From the NCBI GenBank assembly GCA_038210495.1, contig JBBQWR010000031.1:1-64000 (forward strand): DNA of 64,000 nt, in the 5' to 3' direction. Below, one piece after another: positions 1-7,492 of this stretch. The stretch is from JBBQWR01 sp038210495 (GTDB lineage: Bacteria; Planctomycetota; Planctomycetia; Pirellulales; DATAWG01). The position numbers and the translations under genes are program-made. A model generated the notes under the pieces. It was given only the letters and a program-made list of their open reading frames with translations, ran no database searches and was not told the DNA's origin. Positions within the stretch are counted from its first letter, which is position 1, and each line of letters starts with the position of its first letter.

Positions 1-1695
1 CTCGCCGTGGCGTTCGGCGGACGCACGGGCCGCGATGGTATTCATGGCGCCACGTTTAGTAGCGCTGAACTGACGCACGAGAGTGAATCGCTTTCGGGCG
101 GCGCCGTGCAGATCGGCAACGCGGTCGAAGAGAAGAAGGTCAGCGACGTGCTGCTCGCCGCGCGCGACCGTGGCCTCTACAACGCCGTGACCGATTGCGG
201 CGCCGGCGGTTTTTCGAGCGCGATCGGCGAGATGGGCGAAGAGATCGGCGCCGAGGTCTGGCTCGACAAGGCGCCGCTCAAGTACGCGGGCTTGTCGTAC
301 ACCGAAATCTGGATTTCCGAAGCCCAGGAGCGGATGGTGCTCTCCGTGCCACCGGCCCGATGGCCCGAGCTCTCGGAACTCTGCGAATCCGAAGGGGTCG
401 AAGCGACCGCGATCGGCCAGTTCGAAGGAACCGGCCGGCTTAAGCTCCGGTATGCCGGGGAAGAGGTCGCCGATCTCTCGATGCAATTTCTGCATAAAGG
501 CCGGCCGCCCGTTGTTCGCGACGCGGTCTATTCGCCTGCCGAACCGGCCGCGCTGCATTGGCCTTTGGCGACGACCCATCTGAATTTCACTCCGCAATTG
601 CTAAAAATCCTCGGGTCGCTGAACGTCTGCAGCAAACAGTGGATCATCCGTCAATACGATCATGAAGTGCAAGGAGGCAGCGTCGTCAAGCCGCTAGTCG
701 GCGTGCAAAACGACGGCCCGAGCGACGCGGCGGTCGTGCGACCGGTGCTGTCGTCGCGACGGGGGATCGCGATCGCCTGCGGTATGAATCCACGCTACGG
801 CGATTTCGACACCTACCACATGGCCACGAGCGCGATCGACGAGGCGGTGCGCAATTGCGTCGCGGTGGGCGCCGATCCAAGTCACATGGCGATTTTGGAT
901 AATTTTTGTTGGGGCGATTGCGAACGGGCGGAAACCCTCGGCTCGCTCGTCCGCGCGGCGCTCGCCTGCCACGATCTGGCCATAGCGCTGGCCACGCCGT
1001 TCATCAGCGGCAAAGACAGCCTGAATAACGAATTTCGCTTTGTCGATCCGTCGGGCGTCAAACAAACGATCGCCATCCCGCCGTCCTTGCTAATCAGCGC
1101 CCTGGGCCAATTGCCCGACGTCAGCCGCGCGGTGACGATGGATCTCAAGGCTGTCGGCCATGTGCTGTATCAAGTCGGCGCCACGAAGGACGAGCTAGGG
1201 GGCTCGCACCTGTCGCTCGTCGAGAATTTATCCGGCGGCCATGTGCCCCGGGTGAATCCGCGGCTGGCCAAAGCGACGTTCGCGGCGTTGCACAAAGCGA
1301 TCGCGGCCGGCTTCGTTCGCGCTTGCCACGATCTAAGCGAAGGAGGGCTGGCGGTCGCTGCCGCGGAAATGGCGTTCGCCGGTGGTTTGGGGGCGCGAAT
1401 TTTCCTTGAGCAGATACCCCATCATTTCGACGTCGACAAGCCGCTCCCGCCCGCCCAGCTCAACGCCACGCTGTTGTTCGCCGAATCCAACACGCGATTC
1501 CTCTGCGAAGTGCCGCCCGGCGCCGTCGGTCATTTCGAATCGATCATGGGTGATGTGCCCCACGCCGCGATCGGCGAAGTCATCGCGCAACCCCATCTCC
1601 AGTTCGTCAACGCCGACCTGGCGAATCCCATTCATGTGATCGACGCGGAACTGGATGTCCTGAAAGAAGCCTGGCAGCGGCCACTGAAGTGGTGA
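1..1695 (+). CDS. purL: Phosphoribosylformylglycinamidine synthase, synthetase subunit (PurL), 5'-truncated by window edge
   Basis: This is the C-terminal 564 residues of the FGAM synthase synthetase subunit, which converts FGAR to FGAM with ATP and ammonia from glutamine in purine synthesis. The reading frame is open to base 1 and starts inside the conserved GGRTGRDGIHGATFSS segment, so the true start lies upstream. TDCGAGGFSSAIGEMGEE (about residue 62 of the visible part) belongs to the first AIRS C-domain. The second AIRS unit shows ISGKDSLNNEF and HDLSEGGLAVAAAEMAFAGG, the usual glycine-rich and HDLS blocks. purQ follows 126 bp downstream on the same strand, so the two subunits are likely made together. 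The GTG at base 7 is only the first start codon in frame and not a real start. Confidence 0.95.
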   Translation, partial: LAVAFGGRTGRDGIHGATFSSAELTHESESLSGGAVQIGNAVEEKKVSDVLLAARDRGLYNAVTDCGAGGFSSAIGEMGEEIGAEVWLDKAPLKYAGLSYTEIWISEAQERMVLSVPPARWPELSELCESEGVEATAIGQFEGTGRLKLRYAGEEVADLSMQFLHKGRPPVVRDAVYSPAEPAALHWPLATTHLNFTPQLLKILGSLNVCSKQWIIRQYDHEVQGGSVVKPLVGVQNDGPSDAAVVRPVLSSRRGIAIACGMNPRYGDFDTYHMATSAIDEAVRNCVAVGADPSHMAILDNFCWGDCERAETLGSLVRAALACHDLAIALATPFISGKDSLNNEFRFVDPSGVKQTIAIPPSLLISALGQLPDVSRAVTMDLKAVGHVLYQVGATKDELGGSHLSLVENLSGGHVPRVNPRLAKATFAALHKAIAAGFVRACHDLSEGGLAVAAAEMAFAGGLGARIFLEQIPHHFDVDKPLPPAQLNATLLFAESNTRFLCEVPPGAVGHFESIMGDVPHAAIGEVIAQPHLQFVNADLANPIHVIDAELDVLKEAWQRPLKW

Positions 1696-1821
1696 GTGGC
1701 GGTTAAAGCAACGAGAAGCCAAAAACCTATAGCGGCAAAACAGCCGCTCCCCTGACCCCTGACGCTACAGCCCTGACCCACTTAATCCTGAAAATCTTGT
1801 TAATCCTGTCTAATTCCTCTC

Positions 1822-2625
1822 ATGCCTCAACCACGCGTCTTGATCCTGCGAGCCCCCGGCACGAATTGCGATGGCGAGACGGCTCATGCTTTCGGCGTGG
1901 CCGGCGGGCGATGCGATTCGCTGCATATCAATCGCCTGCTCGAACAGCCGGGCCTGCTGACTGGCTATCAAATCCTCTGCCTGCCGGGCGGGTTTAGCTA
2001 TGGCGACGACATCGCGTCCGGAAAGATTCTGGCCAATCAGATTCGCCATCATTTGGCCGACCCGATCCGTGAGTTTTGCGACGCCGATAAACTGATTCTC
2101 GGGGTCTGCAATGGGTTTCAAATCCTCTTGAAATCCGGCATCTTGCTCGCCGACGACGACCGCGGCCCAATCGCTACGTTGGCCTGGAACGTCTCGGGCC
2201 GGTTCGAGGATCGCTGGACGCGGCTTCGCGTCGAAGGGAGCAATTGCGTGTTCCTGCGGGGGATCGAAACGATGTATTTGCCGGTGGCGCACGGCGAGGG
2301 TCGCTTCGTCGCCCGTTCGCCCGTTGTGCTTGACGAACTGGACGGTAGCGGCCAAATGCCGCTTCGTTATGCGGCTCACCAACTGGTGGCCCTTGGATCG
2401 ACGATGAGCAAATCGACCGGCCCTGTCCCTTATCCCGACAATCCCAACGGCGCCGAGCGCGACGTAGCGGGAGTCTGCGACGCGACCGGACGAATTTTCG
2501 GCCTCATGCCTCATCCCGAGCGCCATATCGACCCCACCCAGCACCCGCGCTGGACCCGCGGCGAAGCGAAAACCCCGGGCGACGGTTTGCAAATATTTGC
2601 CAACGCCGTCGGGTATTTTAGGTGA
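1822..2625 (+). CDS. purQ: Phosphoribosylformylglycinamidine synthase, glutaminase subunit (PurQ)
   Basis: A 267-residue class I glutamine amidotransferase that supplies ammonia to PurL. The N-terminal VLILRAPGTNCDGE is the PurQ-type start. The nucleophile is Cys96 in LGVCNGFQ, and the C-terminal MPHPERH carries the His and Glu of the triad. GFSYGDD near residue 58 is the oxyanion-side glycine motif. It is slightly longer than the roughly 220-230 residue small PurQ but fits the version found with longer PurL proteins. It follows purL after a 126-bp spacer with no clear Shine-Dalgarno, and no other gene separates them. Function is assigned with high confidence from motifs and context. Confidence 0.95.
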   Translation: MPQPRVLILRAPGTNCDGETAHAFGVAGGRCDSLHINRLLEQPGLLTGYQILCLPGGFSYGDDIASGKILANQIRHHLADPIREFCDADKLILGVCNGFQILLKSGILLADDDRGPIATLAWNVSGRFEDRWTRLRVEGSNCVFLRGIETMYLPVAHGEGRFVARSPVVLDELDGSGQMPLRYAAHQLVALGSTMSKSTGPVPYPDNPNGAERDVAGVCDATGRIFGLMPHPERHIDPTQHPRWTRGEAKTPGDGLQIFANAVGYFR

Positions 2626-2712
2626 TCAGGCCCCGTCTCGCGGTCTAAGGCATTCTTGTCGTCGTGACTTAAAATTCGTGGGACGCCAAAATCAAACCGG
2701 AGGGCCCTTTCG

Positions 2713-2958
2713 ATGCAACATTTCAGCGTGAGCGATCAAGTCTACAGAAACGCTCAACGTTTGGCCGCGGAGGCGGGTTTCCCAAGCGTTGACAATTGGG
2801 TGGAAAGAATCATCGAGATCGAGACTAGTAACGACGTCGACGACCTCGATCGCTTTTTTACGCCCGATCGTCTTGCCGAGATCGATGAGACAGTCGCCGA
2901 GGTCAAGGCCGGCAACTCGCTGTCAGCCGATCAAGTGCGAGACCACTTCCAGCAATAG
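2713..2958 (+). CDS. Putative antitoxin of a ParDE/RelBE-like pair
   Basis: An 81-residue acidic protein with a good Shine-Dalgarno (GGAGGG, 8 bases before the ATG). The N-terminal half contains a short hydrophobic and basic helix region (VYRNAQRLAAEAGFPSVDNW), and the C-terminal part is acidic and helical and ends in VKAGNSLSADQVRDHFQQ, the style of tail that antitoxins use to bind ParE/RelE toxins. It sits 8 bp upstream of a truncated ParE-like frame. The assignment rests on size, gene order and this tail; no catalytic motif is expected. It could also be an orphan antitoxin whose partner has decayed. Confidence 0.5.
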   Translation: MQHFSVSDQVYRNAQRLAAEAGFPSVDNWVERIIEIETSNDVDDLDRFFTPDRLAEIDETVAEVKAGNSLSADQVRDHFQQ

Positions 2959-2966
2959 CGAAACGC

Positions 2967-3245
2967 ATGAACCTGTCGGGCCAACCGCTCAAAATTAGTT
3001 ATTCTCAGCGGGCCGTCCAACAGCTAGACGACATTTGGGAATGGAATGAGAAAGCGTACGGTCGGGCACACGCATTTGAATATGTCGAATTTCCGCGCGT
3101 GACCCTCGAGAAGCTCTCGATCACCCCGGGCAAGGGTAGAGTCATCGGACTCCGAGAGGTTCAGCAATCCGATTGCCCTATAACGCCGGCCGCGAGGTCG
3201 CGCCATCGGTGGCCGGATTCGCCGGGGCCGGAGTCGGGGTCGTGA
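2967..3245 (+). pseudogene. ParE/RelE-like toxin, C-terminus apparently lost
   Basis: The first 65 or so residues look like a ParE-type toxin: a beta-strand start (KISYSQRAVQQLDDIWEWNE) followed by the helical hairpin with AFEYVEFPRVTLEKLSITP and the GxxxGLRE turn. After residue about 66 (near base 3165) the frame becomes proline, arginine and serine rich and runs into the convergent Cys-rich gene. The terminal beta-strands that family members use for the HxIxYR and LRVLHGRRD segments are missing. The frame thus appears truncated, by deletion or by replacement of the 3' end, leaving a probable non-toxic remnant beside an intact antitoxin-like gene. A divergent functional toxin is possible but less likely. 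Confidence 0.45.
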
Positions 3246-3735
3246 CGATCGGCGCCGGCGACATCAGCATGGGGGCGCCGTCTGCCGCGCAAGGGTCGCT
3301 GCAAGGATCGGCAACCGTGCAGGGCGTGGCACAAGGGCATGGCTGGCAGGCGGGGATCGGATTGCAGATCGGTGCCGGCATGCAGGGGCCGTTGATCGCG
3401 GGCGATCCGGCGCCGGTGCTCAGCGGTTGCGTGAATACGGGCTGAGGCATCATCTGCGGCGCCGCACACGGTTGCGATTGCAAATAGGGCTGTGGCTGGA
3501 CATAGGGCGCCGGACAAACGGCGGGCTGCGAATACACGGGCGGCGCCACAAGCGGCGCGGGAACCGCGGCCGGCGCTCCGAACAGGTGTTGCATCTTCCA
3601 ATCCTCGAACTTGCAGAAGTTCTGGAAGCAGCAGCAATGCGTCAGGCAGCAACCGCCTTGCAAACAGGAGGAACAGCAGCCGGAGTTGGCGGCCAAGCCG
3701 AGCGACACAATCGTTAACAAAAGCAGCCGACGCAT
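3178..3735 (-). CDS. Secreted Cys- and Pro-rich protein of unknown function
   Basis: A 185-residue product beginning MRRLLLLTIVSLGLAAN, a clean signal peptide, followed by a remarkable run of cysteines (SGCCSSCLQGGCCLTHCCCF, ten cysteines within 20 residues) and then a low-complexity Pro/Ala/Gln/Cys region. There is no canonical lipobox, so cleavage by signal peptidase I is more likely than lipidation. The start at 3735 is preferred over an in-frame ATG 10 codons upstream because it gives the signal peptide directly. Cys-rich short secreted proteins of this style are common in planctomycetes and may be disulphide-linked envelope components. That role is inference. Confidence 0.6.
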   Translation of the reverse strand: MRRLLLLTIVSLGLAANSGCCSSCLQGGCCLTHCCCFQNFCKFEDWKMQHLFGAPAAVPAPLVAPPVYSQPAVCPAPYVQPQPYLQSQPCAAPQMMPQPVFTQPLSTGAGSPAINGPCMPAPICNPIPACQPCPCATPCTVADPCSDPCAADGAPMLMSPAPIVTTPTPAPANPATDGATSRPAL

Positions 3736-4463
3736 GACCCACCTCTTCGGAATTGCAGGAATCACTTAGCCACTTTGTCGTGGCTACGCAACCATAGCCC
3801 AAGCTAAGTGATGTGCAAACGCAACCGTCGCATTTTTGCTACAAGGCGCCGTTTCGCCGACCGCTACAGATTTCGCGGCGAGAGTTATCGGCACAGCCGA
3901 TAAAGTCGGGAGTCGGGAGTTTTTGCCACGCTTCGCGTGTGTAGATGGAGCGACAGGAGCGCGGCTGGTCTTCCGCCGCCGCAAGGCGGCGTCGTCAACT
4001 CCCGTCTCCCCATTCCCGACGTCTGCTTAGCCCTTGCGATGGCGAATCTTGGCTCGCATCCGGCGCTTCTTCCGACCCAACTTGCGCCGGCCTTTTCCCG
4101 TCTTCTTTACACCCACGTCAAACCCCCGGTGACTTGTTTTTCAAGCGGCATCGCAGCCTATGGCCGCATTAAACCGCGACAACGGTCCCTGCCCCAGCCA
4201 GTCGATAGAATCTCCCTGGCTCAAGCGAAGCTCGCATGATACCAAAAGCCCTTCGCGGGACAAGGGCGGATGAAAATCGGGCGGTGATGGGGTGATGGCT
4301 GGTTGGACCGCAACCCAGGAAAAACAGAGCTTTCGCCGGCGCGGCGGAAATCGGATTGGTCTCGATCGTTTTTTCCGTCCTCGCGGTGGTATCCTAGGGA
4401 GAATCATTCGGGGGCGTTCTCGATGAGGCGACATCGCGATTTTCTTCTCGGGAGGATTCGACC
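3736..4463. other. Gene-poor interval with one micro-gene and a spacer repeat
   Basis: Apart from the 29-residue gene at 4027-4116, no coding region is convincing here. A perfect 8-bp palindrome with a 3-base loop lies at 3885-3903. Around 3906-4020 there is an inverted arrangement of a GTCGGGAGTCGGGAGTT-type motif and its complement, a motif also found near 50629. The stretch 4117-4440 holds nothing I recognise. A strong ribosome binding site (GGGAGGA, 4450-4456) precedes the next gene. Confidence 0.5.
4027..4116 (-). CDS. 29-residue very basic protein, resembles AURKAIP1/COX24-type (bS22-like) ribosomal protein
   Basis: A GTG-initiated frame with a good Shine-Dalgarno (a run of five G about 6 bases upstream) encodes a 29-residue peptide with more than half Lys or Arg. 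Its core, GRKKRRMRAKIRHRK, resembles the KRKKRLRKNRHKK-like segment of the short bacterial AURKAIP1/COX24-domain proteins, which are small ribosome-associated peptides. The frame is closed by a TGA nine codons before the start, so it is a self-contained small gene. It has no operon partner; the flanking genes are on the other strand or more than 290 bp away. The family match is from memory of the motif and needs a profile search. Confidence 0.55.
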   Translation of the reverse strand: MGVKKTGKGRRKLGRKKRRMRAKIRHRKG

Positions 4464-7400
4464 GTGCTGAGTTGTGGGGGGCGCAATTCACTTTCGAAAT
4501 TTTTGCTGCTGCTAAGGTACGCGGGACTGACCTGCGCCGCGATCTTATTGACCGGGCGTATTTACGCGGAGTCGCCATCTCGCACGCCGCTGACCACGTC
4601 GCGCGTGACTGGCGCGCCGGAACCGCCGCCGCCCTATCTCACGCCCCGCGTGTTCCCCAAGCTGCACTTTGCCAATCCACTGGAAATGGTCGTCGCTCCG
4701 GGCAGTGACCGGTGGTTCGTCGTCGAACAGCACGGCAAGATTTTTTCGTTCCCGAATCGACAGGATTGCGACCACGCCGATCTGCTGCTCGATATTCCCA
4801 CGCAGATTCGCACGATGCCGGAAAATGACGTGATGGGAGATACATATGGTTTGGCGTTTCATCCTAGCTTCGCCAAGAATCGCTACTGCTACGTCTGCTA
4901 CGTCGTCAACGGCAAGCCGAAGGACACTCCGCTGCCCAACGGCACGCGCGTTTCGCGATTCCGCGTGAGCGAGACCGATCCGCCGCGCTGCGATCCGGCC
5001 AGCGAACGGATCATGATTACCTGGCTAGGCGGCGGTCATAACGGCGGCTCGCTCAAGTTTGGCCCCGACGGATATCTCTACATCTCGGCCGGCGACAGCG
5101 CGAATCCTAATCCACCGGACTCGCACAACACGGGGCAGGACATCAGTGACTTGAGTTCGTCGATTTTGCGGATCGACGTCGATCGTCCGAGCGGCGACAA
5201 ACTGTATTCGATTCCCGCCGATAATCCCTTTGCGAAAACGGCTGGGGCGCGAGGTGAGATTTGGGCCTACGGCTTGCGGAATCCTTGGCGGATGAGTTTC
5301 GATCGGCAGACGGGCGACCTGTGGGTGGGCGATGTCGGCTGGGAATTGTGGGAGATGATCGATCGCGTGCAGAAAGGGGGCAACTACGGCTGGAGCATCA
5401 TGGAGGGGCCCCAGGCCGTGCATCCCGACGGCAAGCGTGGACCGACGCCGATCATCCCACCGACGTTTTACTTCCCCCACTCCGAAGCGGCGTCGATCAC
5501 GGGCGGATATGTCTATCGGGGCCAGCGGTTAAAAGAACTCGTCGGCGCCTACATCTGCGGCGACTGGGAAACGCGCCGCGTATGGGCGACTCGACTGGAG
5601 GGCGACAAGGTCATATCGCATCGCGAATTGGCCAATGCCGGCCCGCGCGTCGTGGCGTTCGGCGAGGATCGCGCCGGGGAGCTGTACATCCTGGACTACG
5701 ACGTAGGCTCGATCCACGAGTTGCAGCCCAATCCCGACAGCGGCTCGAACGCCGTTTTCCCGACGAAGTTGAGTGAAACCGGCTTGTTCGCGTCGGCCAA
5801 GGAGCACAAGATCGCCGCCGGCGTCGTGCCATTCTCGATCGTCGCCGAGCAATGGGCCGACTATGCGACGGCGGAGCGATTCGTCGCGCTACCGGGCCAA
5901 TCGACGATCGAAGTTTTCCGCGAGCCGGTCGAAACGCCTGGCACCATGTTCAAGCAGCAGTTTCGGATTCCCAAGGACGGCTTGCTGATGAAGACGTTCT
6001 CGCTGGAAATGGAGCGTGGAAATCCGGCTTCGCGGCAACGCCTGGAAACGCAACTCTTGCATTTCGACGGCCGGGCCTGGCACGGCTACAGCTACCAGTG
6101 GAACGAGGCCCAAACGGACGCGACGCTGGTCGGCGCTACCGGCAAAGACCGCTCGCTGAGTGTGCGCGACTCGCTCGCCCCCGACGGCGCGCGGGTTCAG
6201 ACATGGCATTATCCCAGCCGCAGCGAATGCCTACAGTGCCACAATCCGTGGGCCGATTATCGGTTGGCGTTTACATTGCCCGAACTGGCGGTTAAGGATC
6301 AGATTTCACGGCTGAAAAATTTAGCGATCGTCAAAGGGCCGGTCGAGCGGCTTGAAGAATCGCTGGATCGCGACGGGAAGCCATTTGTGCCGTTGGCCGA
6401 TCCGTACGACAAGTCGGCCGAGATCAATCGCCGGGCGCGGTCCTATTTGCAGGTCAATTGCTCGCACTGCCATCAGTTCGGCGCCGGCGGCACGGCGGAG
6501 ATCGAATTGCGGATGGAATTCGGAACGCCCGATACGAAGACCGTGGGAGCGCATCCAACCCAGGGCGCGTTCGGAATCGGCGATGCCCAGGTCGTCGCGG
6601 CGGGGGATCCGTGTCGTTCGACGCTGTACTACCGGATGGCCAAGATGGGACGAGGGCGGATGCCGCATATCGGCTCGCAATTGGTCGATCGGCCGGGGGT
6701 CGATTTAATGCACGACTGGATCGAACAACTGGGTCCCCATTCCGCGACGGTTCGCGGCGACGAAACGGCGGCCGTCGCGCGCCTTTATAGTCTGAATCAG
6801 GCAACGGCGTCAGCGCGGGCCCCGGCGATCGAACGAGCGCTGTCGTCGACCACTTGTGCGCTACAACTTTTGCATGCGATAGATGTCCATCCTCTGCCGC
6901 CGACCTTGCAAAATCAGGTCGTGACGATGGCCTATGCCCACCCGGACGCTCAGATTCGCGATTTATTCGAGCGATTCGTGCCGGCCGACAAACGACTGAA
7001 GCGCCTGGGCAGCATCATTGACCAGTCGCAATTACTAGCCGTGCCGGGCAATGCCCCGCGCGGCCGCGCCCTGTTCTTAGACAAGTCGGCGGCGGCCTGC
7101 AAAAACTGTCACCGCATCGACGACCAAGGGAGCAAACTGGCCCCGGAGCTAACCCACATCGGCAAGAAGCTCAACCGGACTCAGCTACTGGACAAAATCC
7201 TCGACCCATCGAAGACGATCGATCCTAAATTCGCCGCTTACATGGTTCAAACGATTGATGGGAAATCGCTCGTCGGCATCCTGGTCAGCAAGACGGGCCG
7301 CGAAGTCGTGGTGCGAGACGCCGAGGACAAGGAGCTTCGCATTCCGGCTGAGAACGTCGAGCAATTGACCAAACAAACTCGCTCGCTGATGCCGGACCAA

Positions 7401-7466
7401 CTCCTCCGAGACCTCACAGCCGAGCAAGCCGCCGATCTGTTGATGTACTTGGAATCGCTGAAGTAG
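4464..7466 (+). CDS. Secreted PQQ-type sugar dehydrogenase fused to haem c domains
   Basis: A 1000-residue exported redox protein. A GTG start with GGGAGGA at 4450-4456 gives an N-terminal hydrophobic signal (LLRYAGLTCAAILLTG). Residues about 45-420 form a glucose/sorbosone dehydrogenase beta-propeller: GLAFHPSF, GGGHNGGSLKFGPDGYLY, YGLRNPWRMSFD and GDVGWELWE are its typical blades. The C-terminal half carries three CxxCH haem c sites, CLQCH near residue 588, CSHCH near 666 and CKNCH near 879; the last lies in a PVC-type haem-binding domain whose tail has the family's LVGILVS and LMYLESL. It probably oxidises sugars or polysaccharide ends outside the cytoplasm and passes electrons through the haems. 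The substrate is unknown. Confidence 0.85.
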   Translation: MLSCGGRNSLSKFLLLLRYAGLTCAAILLTGRIYAESPSRTPLTTSRVTGAPEPPPPYLTPRVFPKLHFANPLEMVVAPGSDRWFVVEQHGKIFSFPNRQDCDHADLLLDIPTQIRTMPENDVMGDTYGLAFHPSFAKNRYCYVCYVVNGKPKDTPLPNGTRVSRFRVSETDPPRCDPASERIMITWLGGGHNGGSLKFGPDGYLYISAGDSANPNPPDSHNTGQDISDLSSSILRIDVDRPSGDKLYSIPADNPFAKTAGARGEIWAYGLRNPWRMSFDRQTGDLWVGDVGWELWEMIDRVQKGGNYGWSIMEGPQAVHPDGKRGPTPIIPPTFYFPHSEAASITGGYVYRGQRLKELVGAYICGDWETRRVWATRLEGDKVISHRELANAGPRVVAFGEDRAGELYILDYDVGSIHELQPNPDSGSNAVFPTKLSETGLFASAKEHKIAAGVVPFSIVAEQWADYATAERFVALPGQSTIEVFREPVETPGTMFKQQFRIPKDGLLMKTFSLEMERGNPASRQRLETQLLHFDGRAWHGYSYQWNEAQTDATLVGATGKDRSLSVRDSLAPDGARVQTWHYPSRSECLQCHNPWADYRLAFTLPELAVKDQISRLKNLAIVKGPVERLEESLDRDGKPFVPLADPYDKSAEINRRARSYLQVNCSHCHQFGAGGTAEIELRMEFGTPDTKTVGAHPTQGAFGIGDAQVVAAGDPCRSTLYYRMAKMGRGRMPHIGSQLVDRPGVDLMHDWIEQLGPHSATVRGDETAAVARLYSLNQATASARAPAIERALSSTTCALQLLHAIDVHPLPPTLQNQVVTMAYAHPDAQIRDLFERFVPADKRLKRLGSIIDQSQLLAVPGNAPRGRALFLDKSAAACKNCHRIDDQGSKLAPELTHIGKKLNRTQLLDKILDPSKTIDPKFAAYMVQTIDGKSLVGILVSKTGREVVVRDAEDKELRIPAENVEQLTKQTRSLMPDQLLRDLTAEQAADLLMYLESLK

Positions 7467-7492
7467 TTGGCGTTGTCTTCGTCCTGTCGAAT

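Noticed and set aside
3885..3903. TTATCGGC-N3-GCCGATAA palindrome with a sigma-28 type -10 box
   Set aside because: GCCGATAA resembles the FliA -10 element, but no TAAA-type -35 lies at the right distance on either strand and no flagellar gene is nearby.
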